Source: Bacteroidetes bacterium UBA1312
GTDB taxonomy: Bacteria > Bacteroidota > Bacteroidia > Chitinophagales > Chitinophagaceae
Length of the DNA stretch: 64,000 bases
NCBI GenBank assembly: GCA_002307135.1
Contig: DBTQ01000032.1
Coordinates: 62,538-126,537 of the forward strand
Direction of reading: 5' to 3'
In this document: positions 1 to 8,267 of the stretch, piece by piece
How the letters are laid out: each line of letters begins with the position of its first letter
Numbering within the stretch: the first letter of the stretch is position 1
Position numbers and translations under genes: made by a program
The notes under the pieces: generated by a model
The model's input: only the letters and a program-made list of their open reading frames with translations
What the model was told of the DNA's origin: nothing
The model's database searches: none

Positions 1-55
1 AGCCGCTTATTCCGTAGTGTATCTTCGTTGAGTAAATAATGTTTAAATAGTCGAT

Positions 56-439
56 ATGAAAAGAAAGTATTGCATATTAATGTTTGGTTTGCCGCTTTTT
101 TTGCTGGCTTGCGGGAACAATAATAATACAATAAAGACGGAAGCACCAAATCAATCAAGTAGTGCAAATGTGACTGCTTCGGCCATATTTACTGCTAAAT
201 GTGCTTTGTGCCACGATTTGCAAAGAGACAAGATAGGTCCGGCTTTGGCTGGTGCTACTTCCCGTTGGGGTAATGATAACGTGAAACTGAAATCTTTTAT
301 CAGAAATTCTCAACAAGTGATTGGCGGAGGTGACGCTTATGCATCTACCTTATATCAAAAATGGCATAGTTCAGTTATGCCATCGTTCCCTGATTTGACA
401 GATGAGGAGCTCAATCTATTAGTCGATTATATAAAATAA
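56..439 (+). CDS. Class I c-type cytochrome lipoprotein
   Basis: A 127-residue exported electron carrier. The N-terminus is a lipoprotein signal with lipobox LLAC, so Cys19 should be lipidated and the mature protein anchored to a membrane facing the periplasm. One haem-binding CxxCH (CALCH, residues 49-53) is followed by a typical small cytochrome c fold, and the MPSFPDLTDEE segment near residue 108 supplies the likely distal Met ligand. The last helix (LNLLVDYIK) matches class I cytochromes. An Asn/Ser-rich linker of about 25 residues separates lipid anchor and haem domain. The redox partner cannot be told from this window because the upstream context is cut off. A hairpin terminator follows at once, so it ends its transcript. 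Confidence 0.88.
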   Translation: MKRKYCILMFGLPLFLLACGNNNNTIKTEAPNQSSSANVTASAIFTAKCALCHDLQRDKIGPALAGATSRWGNDNVKLKSFIRNSQQVIGGGDAYASTLYQKWHSSVMPSFPDLTDEELNLLVDYIK

Positions 440-455
440 ACGATTCAATTTATAG

Positions 456-495
456 CATGGGTAGTCAATTTTTAATTGGCTACCCGTGTTTTTTT
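456..495 (+). terminator. Rho-independent terminator after the cytochrome gene
   Basis: Imperfect inverted repeat 456-470/474-488 (core GGGTAGTCAATT / AATTGGCTACCC, with G-T pairs) followed by a run of seven T on the + strand. Confidence 0.8.
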
Positions 496-522
496 AGTAT
501 TATATAAGGGCATTTGATGAAG

Positions 523-550
523 TTGGCTCCAAATAAAAAATGTAGTTTTG
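523..550 (+). promoter_or_regulatory. Bacteroidota-type promoter of rocD
   Basis: A -33 TTG (523-525) and a -7 TAGTTTTG (543-550) separated by 17 bases fit the Bacteroidota consensus TTG-N17-23-TAnnTTTG. Only four bases separate the -7 box from the ATG at 555, so the transcript should start at or near the start codon. Confidence 0.65.
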
Positions 551-554
551 CCAA

Positions 555-1793
555 ATGTTAACAACTATGAACATTTCAGAAAAAACACAACAATATTTAA
601 CGCAGGAAGAAGAATTTGGAGCTCATAATTATCATCCGCTACCGGTAGTTTTAGATAAAGGTGCAGGTGTGTATTTGTGGGATGTAGATGGCAAACGGTA
701 TTATGATTTCCTTTCGGGGTATTCGGCTGTCAATCAGGGACATTGCCATCCTCGCATTATCAAGGTATTAATAGATCAAGCTCAAAAACTGACGCTTACT
801 TCGCGCGCATTTCACAATAATTTGATGGGGGAATACGCACAATACATTACAGCATATTTTGGATACGACAAAGTTCTACCTATGAATACTGGTGTTGAAG
901 CTGTTGAGACGGCTTTGAAACTGGCTCGGCGTTGGGGCTATGAGGTGAAAGGTATTCCGTCGGGAGCTGCAAAAATTTTGGTTTGTGAAAATAATTTTCA
1001 TGGACGTACACTTAATGTTATTTCGTTTAGTAATGATCCATCAGCTCAAATTAATTATGGCCCGTTTATGCCTGGTTATGAAATTGTGCCGTTCAATAAT
1101 ATTAATGCATTGCAAGACGCATTAAAAGACCCAAATGTAGCCGGCTTTCTTATTGAACCAATACAAGGAGAAGCTGGTGTTGTTGTTCCTGACGAAGGTT
1201 ATTTGAATAAAGCGGCGGCTCTTTGTAAGGCTGCGAATGTATTGTTCATTGCAGACGAAATTCAAACAGGTTTAGGTCGAACGGGTAAATTGCTTGCATG
1301 TGACCATGAAGAAGTTCGAGCCGATATTGTAATATTGGGGAAAGCTTTGTCTGGTGGGACTTTACCTGTATCTGCGGTATTGGCAGACAATGAGATCATG
1401 ATGCTCATTAAGCCGGGGCAGCACGGGAGTACTTATGGCGGTAACCCTCTTGCTTGTGCTGTTGCAATAGAAGCGCTTAAAGTACTGAAAGAAGAAAATA
1501 TGTGCGAAAACGCTACAGTTCAAGGTGACTATCTTAGGTCTCAATTAATAGCGATTGGTAGTCCTTACATTCAACTAGTGCGGGGTAAAGGGTTATTTAC
1601 TGCTATAATAATTGGCCACCCATCTTTAGGTCAAGATGCAGCAATGGATCTATGTCTGAAAATGATGGAAAATGGATTGCTTGCCAAACCTACCCATGGC
1701 GATAAAATTCGTTTTGCGCCACCACTTACTATTACGCGTTCGCAAATCGATGAGTGCATTACAATTATCAAAAAAAGTCTAGATCAACTGTAA
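555..1793 (+). CDS. rocD: Ornithine aminotransferase
   Basis: A 412-residue class III PLP aminotransferase (EC 2.6.1.13) that transfers the delta-amino group of ornithine to 2-oxoglutarate, giving glutamate semialdehyde for proline and glutamate metabolism. The N-terminus (EEEFGAHNYHPLPVVL), the HCHPRI segment, ADEIQTGLGRTG and the PLP lysine in VILGKALSGG (about residue 263) are diagnostic of the ornithine rather than the acetylornithine branch. Length matches the family. ATG 555 lies four bases after the -7 box. A second in-frame ATG at 567 would drop four residues and is the alternative start. It is monocistronic between two terminators and probably acts in the cytoplasm in arginine/ornithine catabolism. 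Confidence 0.95.
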   Translation: MLTTMNISEKTQQYLTQEEEFGAHNYHPLPVVLDKGAGVYLWDVDGKRYYDFLSGYSAVNQGHCHPRIIKVLIDQAQKLTLTSRAFHNNLMGEYAQYITAYFGYDKVLPMNTGVEAVETALKLARRWGYEVKGIPSGAAKILVCENNFHGRTLNVISFSNDPSAQINYGPFMPGYEIVPFNNINALQDALKDPNVAGFLIEPIQGEAGVVVPDEGYLNKAAALCKAANVLFIADEIQTGLGRTGKLLACDHEEVRADIVILGKALSGGTLPVSAVLADNEIMMLIKPGQHGSTYGGNPLACAVAIEALKVLKEENMCENATVQGDYLRSQLIAIGSPYIQLVRGKGLFTAIIIGHPSLGQDAAMDLCLKMMENGLLAKPTHGDKIRFAPPLTITRSQIDECITIIKKSLDQL

Positions 1794-1818
1794 TTTATAC
1801 TACTATTTTGCCCTTATT

Positions 1819-1855
1819 AAAAATGCCGCGAAACAATATGTTTCGCGGCATTTTT
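1819..1855. terminator. Bidirectional terminator between rocD and the peroxidase gene
   Basis: Perfect 16-bp inverted repeat 1819-1834/1840-1855 with a five-base AATAT loop; the stem is A-rich on one flank and T-rich on the other, so it can serve the convergent genes on both strands. Confidence 0.88.
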
Positions 1856-1876
1856 AATAATAAATAACTTGAATGA

Positions 1877-2425
1877 TTATTTAATGGCGGTTAAAATTTC
1901 TTCACTGTCAGGCTTTGTTGCAGGAGGAAATACAGCAATTAGATTCCCTTTCTCATCGATCAAATATTTTTGAAAGTTCCATTTTACATCCGAATCCATA
2001 AATCCGTTGTATTTCTTTTCGGTCAACCATTGGTATATCGCTGCCATTTTTTTACCTTTCACAGATATTTTGGCTGCCATAGGAAATGTTACACCATAAT
2101 TTTTTTGGCAAAATGTAGCAATCTCTTTGCTGTCTCCAGGTTCCTGAAATAAGAAATTATTTGCAGGAAATCCTATGATTACAAGCTTGTCTTTATGTGA
2201 TTCATATATCTTTTCTAGGGCTTCGTATTGGGGTGTATAACCACATTTAGAAGCCGTGTTGACAATCAAAATTTTCTTTCCCTTAAACTTTGCAAAATCA
2301 ATAGTTTCTCCTTCCGTTAGTGCAGGGACTTTAAATTCATAAATTGTCTTAGGGATGTTTTCGCTCGTTGCCGACGGTGTCGCAAAAAACAAATATTTTA
2401 AAAAGAACATAATAGTAAGAGACAT
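1877..2425 (-). CDS. Glutathione peroxidase-like thiol peroxidase
   Basis: A 182-residue protein of the glutathione peroxidase family, expected to reduce peroxides with a thiol donor, probably thioredoxin since no selenocysteine is present. Peroxidatic Cys61 is in NTASKCGYTPQY, and the WNFQKYLI motif (W149, N150) is intact. The usual FPCNQFG segment reads FPANNFLFQEPG (residues 86-97). The resolving-type Cys is Ala and the catalytic-tetrad Gln is replaced by Asn, which could alter activity. A hydrophobic N-terminus (about residues 4-20) suggests export to the periplasm. A start at Met6 is possible. A clear promoter lies upstream, divergent from the Ig-like lipoprotein gene. Confidence 0.85.
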   Translation of the reverse strand: MSLTIMFFLKYLFFATPSATSENIPKTIYEFKVPALTEGETIDFAKFKGKKILIVNTASKCGYTPQYEALEKIYESHKDKLVIIGFPANNFLFQEPGDSKEIATFCQKNYGVTFPMAAKISVKGKKMAAIYQWLTEKKYNGFMDSDVKWNFQKYLIDEKGNLIAVFPPATKPDSEEILTAIK

Positions 2426-2449
2426 TTTTTTTGAGTGGTTTTATTTTTA

Positions 2450-2457
2450 CAAACCTA
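2450..2457 (-). promoter_or_regulatory. -7 element for the peroxidase gene
   Basis: On the minus strand this reads TAGGTTTG, a full match to TAnnTTTG, 24 bases before the ATG at 2425. Confidence 0.55.
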
Positions 2458-2492
2458 CACAACTTTATGCAATGGTTCCATAAAACAAATAG

Positions 2493-2500
2493 TATTTTTG
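2493..2500 (+). promoter_or_regulatory. -7 element for the Ig-like lipoprotein gene
   Basis: TATTTTTG matches TAnnTTTG and ends seven bases before the ATG at 2508; the leader would be only a few bases or absent. Confidence 0.55.
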
Positions 2501-2507
2501 CGGGCAA

Positions 2508-3980
2508 ATGTCATTTTCGTTGTTACGTTCGTTGTTATTCTTATTCGTGCTAAGTCTTGCCGTTGGTTGTGCCAATATCGTACCTCCGAGTGGTGGAAAA
2601 AAAGATGTTAATGCACCCAAATTGCGTGAAATAAGTCCTGCTGATTCACTGCTCAATACCAGAGTCAGTCGTATTGAAATGCACTTCGACGAATTTGTTA
2701 CCGTATCGGATGTTTCTAAAGAATTGCATATTTCTCCCGCATTGACAATTGCGCCAACTATGACTGGAGTTAATAAAAAAGTAGTCATTAAAATTGCAGA
2801 CTCATTGCTGCAAGAAAATACGACTTATAGAATCAGTTTCGGAAATGCTATAAAAGATCTTCATGAAGGTAATGTTTATATAAGCCACCCTTACACATTT
2901 AGTACTGGTACATGGTTTGATTCGTTACAACTTAAGGGGGTGATTTATGATGCCCAATCGGGCTTGCTGGATAGTAGTGCAGTTACACGTGTTTTGCTTT
3001 ATGATGCCTCATTGTCGGATGACATTGTTGTCAAGCAAAAACCTGCTTATGTAACGACATCGGACAGATCGGGTCATTTTCTTTTTCAGGGTTTACCCAA
3101 TAGAGCCTTTAAAATATTTGCTCTAAAGGAAAAAAATGATAATCTTCAATTTGATGGAGATGATGAGTTCATTGCCTACTATGATTTTCCGGTGCGCCCT
3201 TCAATTGATACTGCTATTCGATTGGATATTTTTAAAGAATTGGCTGACTCGGGCAATATAAAGAAAGTAGATTCTTCTGCTCAGGCAGGAATGGCGAACC
3301 GCCGTGCAAAATTTGGTGAGCCTGCTAATAATACACCGCAACTGGATAATAAATATTTTAACTATCAGGCTCAAATAGATACCAGTGACCGCAAAAGAAG
3401 AAGTGTAGGTATTGTCAACCCTCTAACTGTATTTTTTTCTAGGAAAGTAAAGGAACTTAATGCGCAAAGAATATCCCTCCATGCGGACAGTGCTGATATA
3501 GAAATAGAAAGCAAGTTTAATGCAAGCCTTGATACATCGATGAAAAAGATGTCTATACAGGTCAGTTGGAAAGAGAATACAAGCTACACTTTACGTTTAC
3601 TTAAAGGTTTTGCTAAAGATAGTGCCGGTGCAGACGCATTACCCTCTAAATATATTTTCCGAACGAAGCAAGATGAGGATTATGGCAAAATGGAAATTCA
3701 TTTGCCTGTACGATATGTGGGTAAGCAATATCTATTGAATGTAATACATGGCGATGGCGACAGCGTTTATTTATTGCCGATATCAGATACTATAGTTCTC
3801 TTGAAACATTTAGACGCAGGACTTTATAAAATCAATATCATACATGATATTAACCAAGATGGTAAGTGGAATACGGGTGATTTAAAAAAGCACAAACATC
3901 CGGAAACTGTTATTCCTTACAGCACAACTATAATGATGAAAGCTGGTTGGGAGCACCAAATCGATTTTGATAAAAAATAA
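2508..3980 (+). CDS. Ig-like domain lipoprotein
   Basis: A 490-residue envelope lipoprotein of a family widespread in Bacteroidota. The signal ends in a lipobox (LAVGC, Cys21) followed by the family signature IVPPSGGKKDVNAPKL. A bacterial Ig-like domain (SbsA/Big_5 type) spans roughly residues 35-112, with an ExHFDEFV strand typical of these domains. A carboxypeptidase-regulatory-like beta domain (about 140-225) and a second Ig-like segment (about 310-395) follow. The C-terminus contains a KINIIHDINQDGKWNTGD loop that resembles a calcium-binding turn. The exact role is unknown; homologues are annotated only by domain. It converges with the ACMSD gene with about 20 bases between the two stops. 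Confidence 0.82.
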   Translation: MSFSLLRSLLFLFVLSLAVGCANIVPPSGGKKDVNAPKLREISPADSLLNTRVSRIEMHFDEFVTVSDVSKELHISPALTIAPTMTGVNKKVVIKIADSLLQENTTYRISFGNAIKDLHEGNVYISHPYTFSTGTWFDSLQLKGVIYDAQSGLLDSSAVTRVLLYDASLSDDIVVKQKPAYVTTSDRSGHFLFQGLPNRAFKIFALKEKNDNLQFDGDDEFIAYYDFPVRPSIDTAIRLDIFKELADSGNIKKVDSSAQAGMANRRAKFGEPANNTPQLDNKYFNYQAQIDTSDRKRRSVGIVNPLTVFFSRKVKELNAQRISLHADSADIEIESKFNASLDTSMKKMSIQVSWKENTSYTLRLLKGFAKDSAGADALPSKYIFRTKQDEDYGKMEIHLPVRYVGKQYLLNVIHGDGDSVYLLPISDTIVLLKHLDAGLYKINIIHDINQDGKWNTGDLKKHKHPETVIPYSTTIMMKAGWEHQIDFDKK

Positions 3981-4000
3981 ATCAGGTGCTGTGTCTTTAA

Positions 4001-4999
4001 TTATTTCCCTAGCCAAGCCATTGCATTTTCGTATAGTAATTTGTTTTTTAACTCCTTCGCATAAGACATCTCCTCAATGAGCTTCCCGGGATGGTGTTCG
4101 CCCAAAGGGAAGGGGTAGTCGCTACCCATACATACCTTGTCTTGACCGATTACATCTATTACAAAATCCAGCGCTTTAGGATCATGAACCAAGGCATCTA
4201 TCCAAAATTTGCCTAAGTATTCACGAGGATTTATTGGATTGTCTATGGCGCAAAGGTCGGGACGCACATTAAAACCGTGCTCTATTCTGCCAATGGTGAA
4301 TGGGAAACTACCGCCACCATGAGCAAATGCCACACGCAATTTCGGATAACGGGTCAATACACCACCAAATATCATAGAAGCTATTGCACGCGCAGTTTCT
4401 GCCGGCATACCTACCAGCCAGGGGAGCCAGTATTTGGTCATGTCATTTTCCCCCATCATTTCCCAAGGGTGCACAAAAATGCAACAACCTAACTCTTCTG
4501 CTGCTTGCCAAAAAGGATCGAAATAAGTATCACTTAAATTTTTGCCATTGATGTTGGAACCAATTTCCAGGCCTGGCATTTTTAATACTTTTACACAACG
4601 TTCCATTTCTTTTATCGACAAATCAATGTCCTGCAAGGGAACTGTACCTATACCAATAAAGCGATCTGGATGTAATGAACAAGACTGTGCAATATGGTCG
4701 TTAAAAAATGCGGCAGTTTCTATACCATGTTCCGGCTTAGCCCAATAATTAAATAATACTGGTATTGTGGACAGCACCTGAACACCGACTTCAGTCATAT
4801 CCATTTCTTTCATGCGCACATGCGGGTCCCAACAATTTTGTTCTACTTCCCGAAATACTTTATCCCCTTTTATCATCCTTGCACAGCAAGGTTTGTGGTG
4901 CTCTAGATGTATGAATTCGCCGTACCCAAATTTTTGAAAATAATTGGGTATATGCTCTGGCATAATATGGGTGTGAATATCAATTTTCGGGTAAGTCAT
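4001..4999 (-). CDS. Aminocarboxymuconate-semialdehyde decarboxylase (ACMSD-like amidohydrolase)
   Basis: A 332-residue metal-dependent decarboxylase of the amidohydrolase superfamily, predicted EC 4.1.1.45. It removes CO2 from 2-amino-3-carboxymuconate semialdehyde, diverting tryptophan/kynurenine breakdown away from NAD synthesis. Metal ligands are all present: H9 and H11 (DIHTHIMPEH), H177 (FVHPWE), H227 (AHGGGS) and D294 (MGSDYPFPLG), at nearly the same numbering as human ACMSD. The open frame extends upstream to a TTG at 5023, but that codon lies inside a GACATTTG box resembling a -7 element, so ATG 4999 is the likely start. Kynurenine 3-monooxygenase of the same pathway is encoded about 10 kb away, supporting the assignment. 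Confidence 0.88.
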   Translation of the reverse strand: MTYPKIDIHTHIMPEHIPNYFQKFGYGEFIHLEHHKPCCARMIKGDKVFREVEQNCWDPHVRMKEMDMTEVGVQVLSTIPVLFNYWAKPEHGIETAAFFNDHIAQSCSLHPDRFIGIGTVPLQDIDLSIKEMERCVKVLKMPGLEIGSNINGKNLSDTYFDPFWQAAEELGCCIFVHPWEMMGENDMTKYWLPWLVGMPAETARAIASMIFGGVLTRYPKLRVAFAHGGGSFPFTIGRIEHGFNVRPDLCAIDNPINPREYLGKFWIDALVHDPKALDFVIDVIGQDKVCMGSDYPFPLGEHHPGKLIEEMSYAKELKNKLLYENAMAWLGK

Positions 5000-5094
5000 A
5001 AAATGAAATGCAATGAAGCGCAAATGTCATCATTTTTTTGAACATACTATTATATCAGATTTATTCGTTAATAGATTTTGCTGAGGTAGTTTTT

Positions 5095-5796
5095 ATGGGT
5101 AAAAAATTGTGTTTGATATTGATTGTACTGCATTTTTACTGTATCAGTAATGCTCAGAATAATCGTTTTATAAGCTTTGGGATAGATGCGAATATCGGTA
5201 CGAGTGCGCAATTATTCTCTATCAATTCGTTGCATTACAGTTTTACTGCGGCTAAAGAAATTTCTTTTTATACATTTGTAAAGGGGACAGAAGAACACGC
5301 ACTTGACTTTCTTGGTAAGCTTGGTTTCAGTATGAATCCAATAAAATATCGCATTGCTCCAGGTTCATCCTTTACAATTGAACAGCTTAATCTTTCATTA
5401 AGTGGTTTTATTTTATTCCCGACAAAATATCCATCTTTCTTTGTGCTGGGAGGGATTTCTGTAGATTATTGTATGGAACCTTTATTAGAAAGTAGTACAG
5501 GGAGTACCTCTTCTTCTGGGTCGAGCGTCCAAACTCTATATATGGACTTGGATAGTAATTGGAAAGATATACGGGCATACCAGCGTCGCTTAATCCCTGC
5601 GGTTAACATTGGATTTCATTATTTTCCTTTTTCAGACAGAAGTAGGTTTAGTTTTTATGCAATAGTGAAACAACCTTTGTTAGCAATGTTTTCAGATGAT
5701 GTTGTCGTAACCTATGTTGTAAATGGGCAAGCCAAAACAGCCACTATTAACTATTATCCATTGCAATTGAAATTAGGTGTAATGTGTCGCTTATAG
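5095..5796 (+). CDS. Exported protein of unknown function, barrel-like
   Basis: A 233-residue protein starting with a classical signal peptide (MGKKLCLILIVLHFYCISNA, cleavage before Q21). The mature part alternates aromatic and polar residues in short strands separated by Ser/Gly-rich turns, as expected for a small outer-membrane beta-barrel, but I do not recognise a named family. The frame is open from a TTG at 5038, yet the signal peptide begins cleanly at ATG 5095. The gene ends about 70 bases before the convergent mutL stop and no clear terminator is visible. Confidence 0.6.
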   Translation: MGKKLCLILIVLHFYCISNAQNNRFISFGIDANIGTSAQLFSINSLHYSFTAAKEISFYTFVKGTEEHALDFLGKLGFSMNPIKYRIAPGSSFTIEQLNLSLSGFILFPTKYPSFFVLGGISVDYCMEPLLESSTGSTSSSGSSVQTLYMDLDSNWKDIRAYQRRLIPAVNIGFHYFPFSDRSRFSFYAIVKQPLLAMFSDDVVVTYVVNGQAKTATINYYPLQLKLGVMCRL

Positions 5797-5864
5797 AGTT
5801 GGTGTGGCTGCTTAAAAATTGAAAGAATCAACATGCCTATTAAAAGTGATTAATGATAAATTGT

Positions 5865-7706
5865 TTAGCCCAATAGCTCATCTAATTCTTCTTTGCGCAT
5901 TACCCCAAAAACTTTTTTTCCTCCGGCGGTATATTCCGGCTGCATACAGGCAAAAAGCTCATCTATCAATGCTTGTTGCCTTTCCGGCTGTAGCATATTA
6001 TCGATATATTGGGCAAGCCTTTGTGCTACTTTTACCAGCATTTGTTGTGCGGGTAAGGCAGTAGCATTATTGGATTCGTGCTTTAATTGTTCGAGCAATT
6101 CATTTAAAATATTTTGTTCTTCACCACTGCTCATGCCCGAAGGAATACCTTGTACGACAAAGGTGTTTTTGCCAAAATGAGTAATGTCAAAACCAATTCG
6201 TGACAAATCCGGCAATAGTTCTAATAACAGACCTTCGTCTTGTGGTGCCACTTCGTAAGTGAGTGGAAATAATACCCGTTGCGAAGGGGTATTGCCATCT
6301 TCCCATTGGCTCATAAGCCGCTCATACCAGATGCGTTCCTGTGCTCTGCGAATGTTGATGTACATTAATCCTGATTTTACTGTAGTTACCAACATATTGC
6401 CCTGTACGAGCAATACATTCTGCTTGCTAACGGATAATGGAGCATGCTCTTGTGTAGAAATTACGGATGGTATGGTGGATTGTGTCGTTTGTTGATTTAT
6501 AGGATGGTCAGGAATGCTAGCCGCTATTTGGTATATATCTTTCCATCGGCTAAGCCCGTCTTTTTTATCTATAAAATGAGCTTGGTTTTTCCCGCTGAAG
6601 CTGTTGGATAAATAACCACTTTGTGCAGATGCAATATCGCGTTGAGATGCCGGCAATTGAACTGATGGCAATTGCTGAATGTCTGAACTCAGCGAGAAAT
6701 CAATGGACGGTGCCATATTATTTCTTGCCAATGAGTGCTTTACTGCGGCATTGAGGTAAGCATACATGAGTTTGTCGTCATCAAACTTTACTTCTTGTTT
6801 AGTGGGGTGCACATTAACATCTACCCGTGCAGGATCTATTTCCAGAAATAGCACATAGAAAGGGAAATTGTCTTTTTCTATCAAACCCTGGTAAGCCTGA
6901 ACCAGTGCATGGTTGAGGTAATTATTTTTTATAAATCGATTATTCAAAAAGAAATATTGCAGTCCCCGAGTTTTGGTGGCCGCATCCGGTTTGCCAATAA
7001 ACCCATGAATATTTAGAAAGTCCGTTTGTTCAGAAACAGGTACCAGTTTTTTTTCATAAGAGCTACCAAATAGACCAACAATTCTTGACTTTAAACTGCC
7101 TGTGGGTAAGTTGTATTGAGCTACACCGTTGCTGAAATATTTGAAAGTGATAGCGGGGTAGGCCAACGCTATTCTGGTAAATTCATCGAGAATATTGCGT
7201 AGCTCAGTTGTATTGCTTTTTAAAAAATTGCGACGTGCAGGGACATTGAAAAACAGATTTTTCAGCATAATATTAGTGCCTATAGCAGTAGCATAAGGTT
7301 CTTGTGATATTACTTCAGAACCTTCAATGATAATATGTGAACCGACTTCATCATGAGCTTGTCGGGTCTTCAATTCCATTTGAGCAACAGCTGCCATAGA
7401 TGCCAAAGCTTCTCCTCTAAAGCCCATGGTGCGAATGCTGAACAGATCTTCTATTTTTTGAATTTTAGAAGTTGCATGTCGTTCAAAGCTCATGCGGGCA
7501 TCTGTTGGTGACATGCCTTTCCCATTATCTATTACCTGTATGAGTTCCTTGCCTGCATCTTTTATTACCAGTTGTATTTCTGATGCACCGGCATCAATTG
7601 CATTTTCCAACAATTCTTTCACTGCCGAAGCCGGTCGCTGGATAACTTCACCTGCTGCTATTTGATTGGCTATTCGATCGGATAATAAATTGATAATATC
7701 TGGCAA
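5865..7706 (-). CDS. mutL: DNA mismatch repair protein MutL
   Basis: A 613-residue GHKL-ATPase mismatch-repair mediator that couples MutS to downstream strand removal. The N-terminal ATPase motifs are complete: ELLENAIDAGA, VIDNGKGM, RHATSKI and TMGFRGEALASMA, followed by the S5-like transducer (DVNVHPTKQEVKF), a long linker and a C-terminal dimerisation domain. I place the start at TTG 7706 (PDIINLLSDRIANQIAAGE) because the family begins there. The longer frame from ATG 7775 would read through a terminator hairpin (7764-7802) and the TAACTTTG promoter box at 7727-7734. The C-terminal nuclease motif DQHAxxExxxxE has decayed to NIRRAQERIWYE (about residues 450-461). Confidence 0.95.
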   Translation of the reverse strand: MPDIINLLSDRIANQIAAGEVIQRPASAVKELLENAIDAGASEIQLVIKDAGKELIQVIDNGKGMSPTDARMSFERHATSKIQKIEDLFSIRTMGFRGEALASMAAVAQMELKTRQAHDEVGSHIIIEGSEVISQEPYATAIGTNIMLKNLFFNVPARRNFLKSNTTELRNILDEFTRIALAYPAITFKYFSNGVAQYNLPTGSLKSRIVGLFGSSYEKKLVPVSEQTDFLNIHGFIGKPDAATKTRGLQYFFLNNRFIKNNYLNHALVQAYQGLIEKDNFPFYVLFLEIDPARVDVNVHPTKQEVKFDDDKLMYAYLNAAVKHSLARNNMAPSIDFSLSSDIQQLPSVQLPASQRDIASAQSGYLSNSFSGKNQAHFIDKKDGLSRWKDIYQIAASIPDHPINQQTTQSTIPSVISTQEHAPLSVSKQNVLLVQGNMLVTTVKSGLMYINIRRAQERIWYERLMSQWEDGNTPSQRVLFPLTYEVAPQDEGLLLELLPDLSRIGFDITHFGKNTFVVQGIPSGMSSGEEQNILNELLEQLKHESNNATALPAQQMLVKVAQRLAQYIDNMLQPERQQALIDELFACMQPEYTAGGKKVFGVMRKEELDELLG

Positions 7707-7726
7707 TTTGTACAAATTTTGATTAA

Positions 7727-7734
7727 CAAAGTTA
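7727..7734 (-). promoter_or_regulatory. -7 element of mutL
   Basis: Reads TAACTTTG on the minus strand and ends 20 bases before the TTG at 7706. It lies inside the longer open frame, which argues against the ATG at 7775. Confidence 0.55.
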
Positions 7735-7763
7735 CAGTCATATTGGCTACAAAATGATACAAA

Positions 7764-7802
7764 AAATATCCGCAATGAATTGATATTTCATTGCGGATAT
7801 TT
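7764..7802 (-). terminator. Terminator of the BON/SH3/DUF937 operon
   Basis: Perfect 16-bp inverted repeat 7764-7779/7787-7802, about 20 bases beyond the stop of the SH3 gene and followed on the minus strand by a T-run. Confidence 0.82.
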
Positions 7803-7821
7803 AAAAAATCGAATAAAAAAT

Positions 7822-8241
7822 TTATTCTACTGGCTGTAAATATTGGGCATAAGAATAACCTTCTTCTCCATCATTAGTACGCACCAGCCACCATTGATCA
7901 TTAGATTTGTTTACCAGTGTAATGATTTCGTCATGGGCGGCTTTACCAACTATCGGTTGATCTGTTCCCGGACCTTTACGGATATTGAGGTTGGAGGAGT
8001 CCGTAACGACTTTTACTTTTGATCCTTCTACTGCTGTAGCTACATTGACATTAAGCACTAAATCACCAGTCAAATAATTAGGATCAATTTTATTGTAAAT
8101 ATCCCAAAGTTGGTCTTTAACTGCTCCTGATGGCGCTTCGCCTTCAATATGAAGTACATTTTCTATTTCCTGTACTTGCAATTGTGCAACACCTGAAGAC
8201 TGTGCAGTGTCGATTAATTCTTTATATTTTTCTTGTAACAT
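7822..8241 (-). CDS. BON-like plus bacterial SH3 domain protein
   Basis: A 139-residue protein with no signal peptide. The first half (about 1-68) resembles a BON/LysM-associated fold (IENVLHIEGEAPSGAVKDQLWDIY). The second half (about 75-137) is a bacterial SH3 domain with the diagnostic LNIRKGPGTDQPIVGKA and YSYAQYL segments. SH3_3 domains commonly bind peptidoglycan or partner proteins, but without a signal this one may stay in the cytoplasm. It is the last gene of a three-gene operon with the BON lipoprotein (26-base gap) and the DUF937 protein, and a strong hairpin ends the transcript. Function is unknown beyond the domains. Confidence 0.75.
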   Translation of the reverse strand: MLQEKYKELIDTAQSSGVAQLQVQEIENVLHIEGEAPSGAVKDQLWDIYNKIDPNYLTGDLVLNVNVATAVEGSKVKVVTDSSNLNIRKGPGTDQPIVGKAAHDEIITLVNKSNDQWWLVRTNDGEEGYSYAQYLQPVE

Positions 8242-8267
8242 TGATTGTATATTTTACTGTTGAATTT

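Noticed and set aside
2465..2788. A 107-residue minus-strand frame over the start of the Ig-like lipoprotein gene
   Set aside because: It is antisense to a well-supported gene with a signal peptide and includes both divergent promoters.
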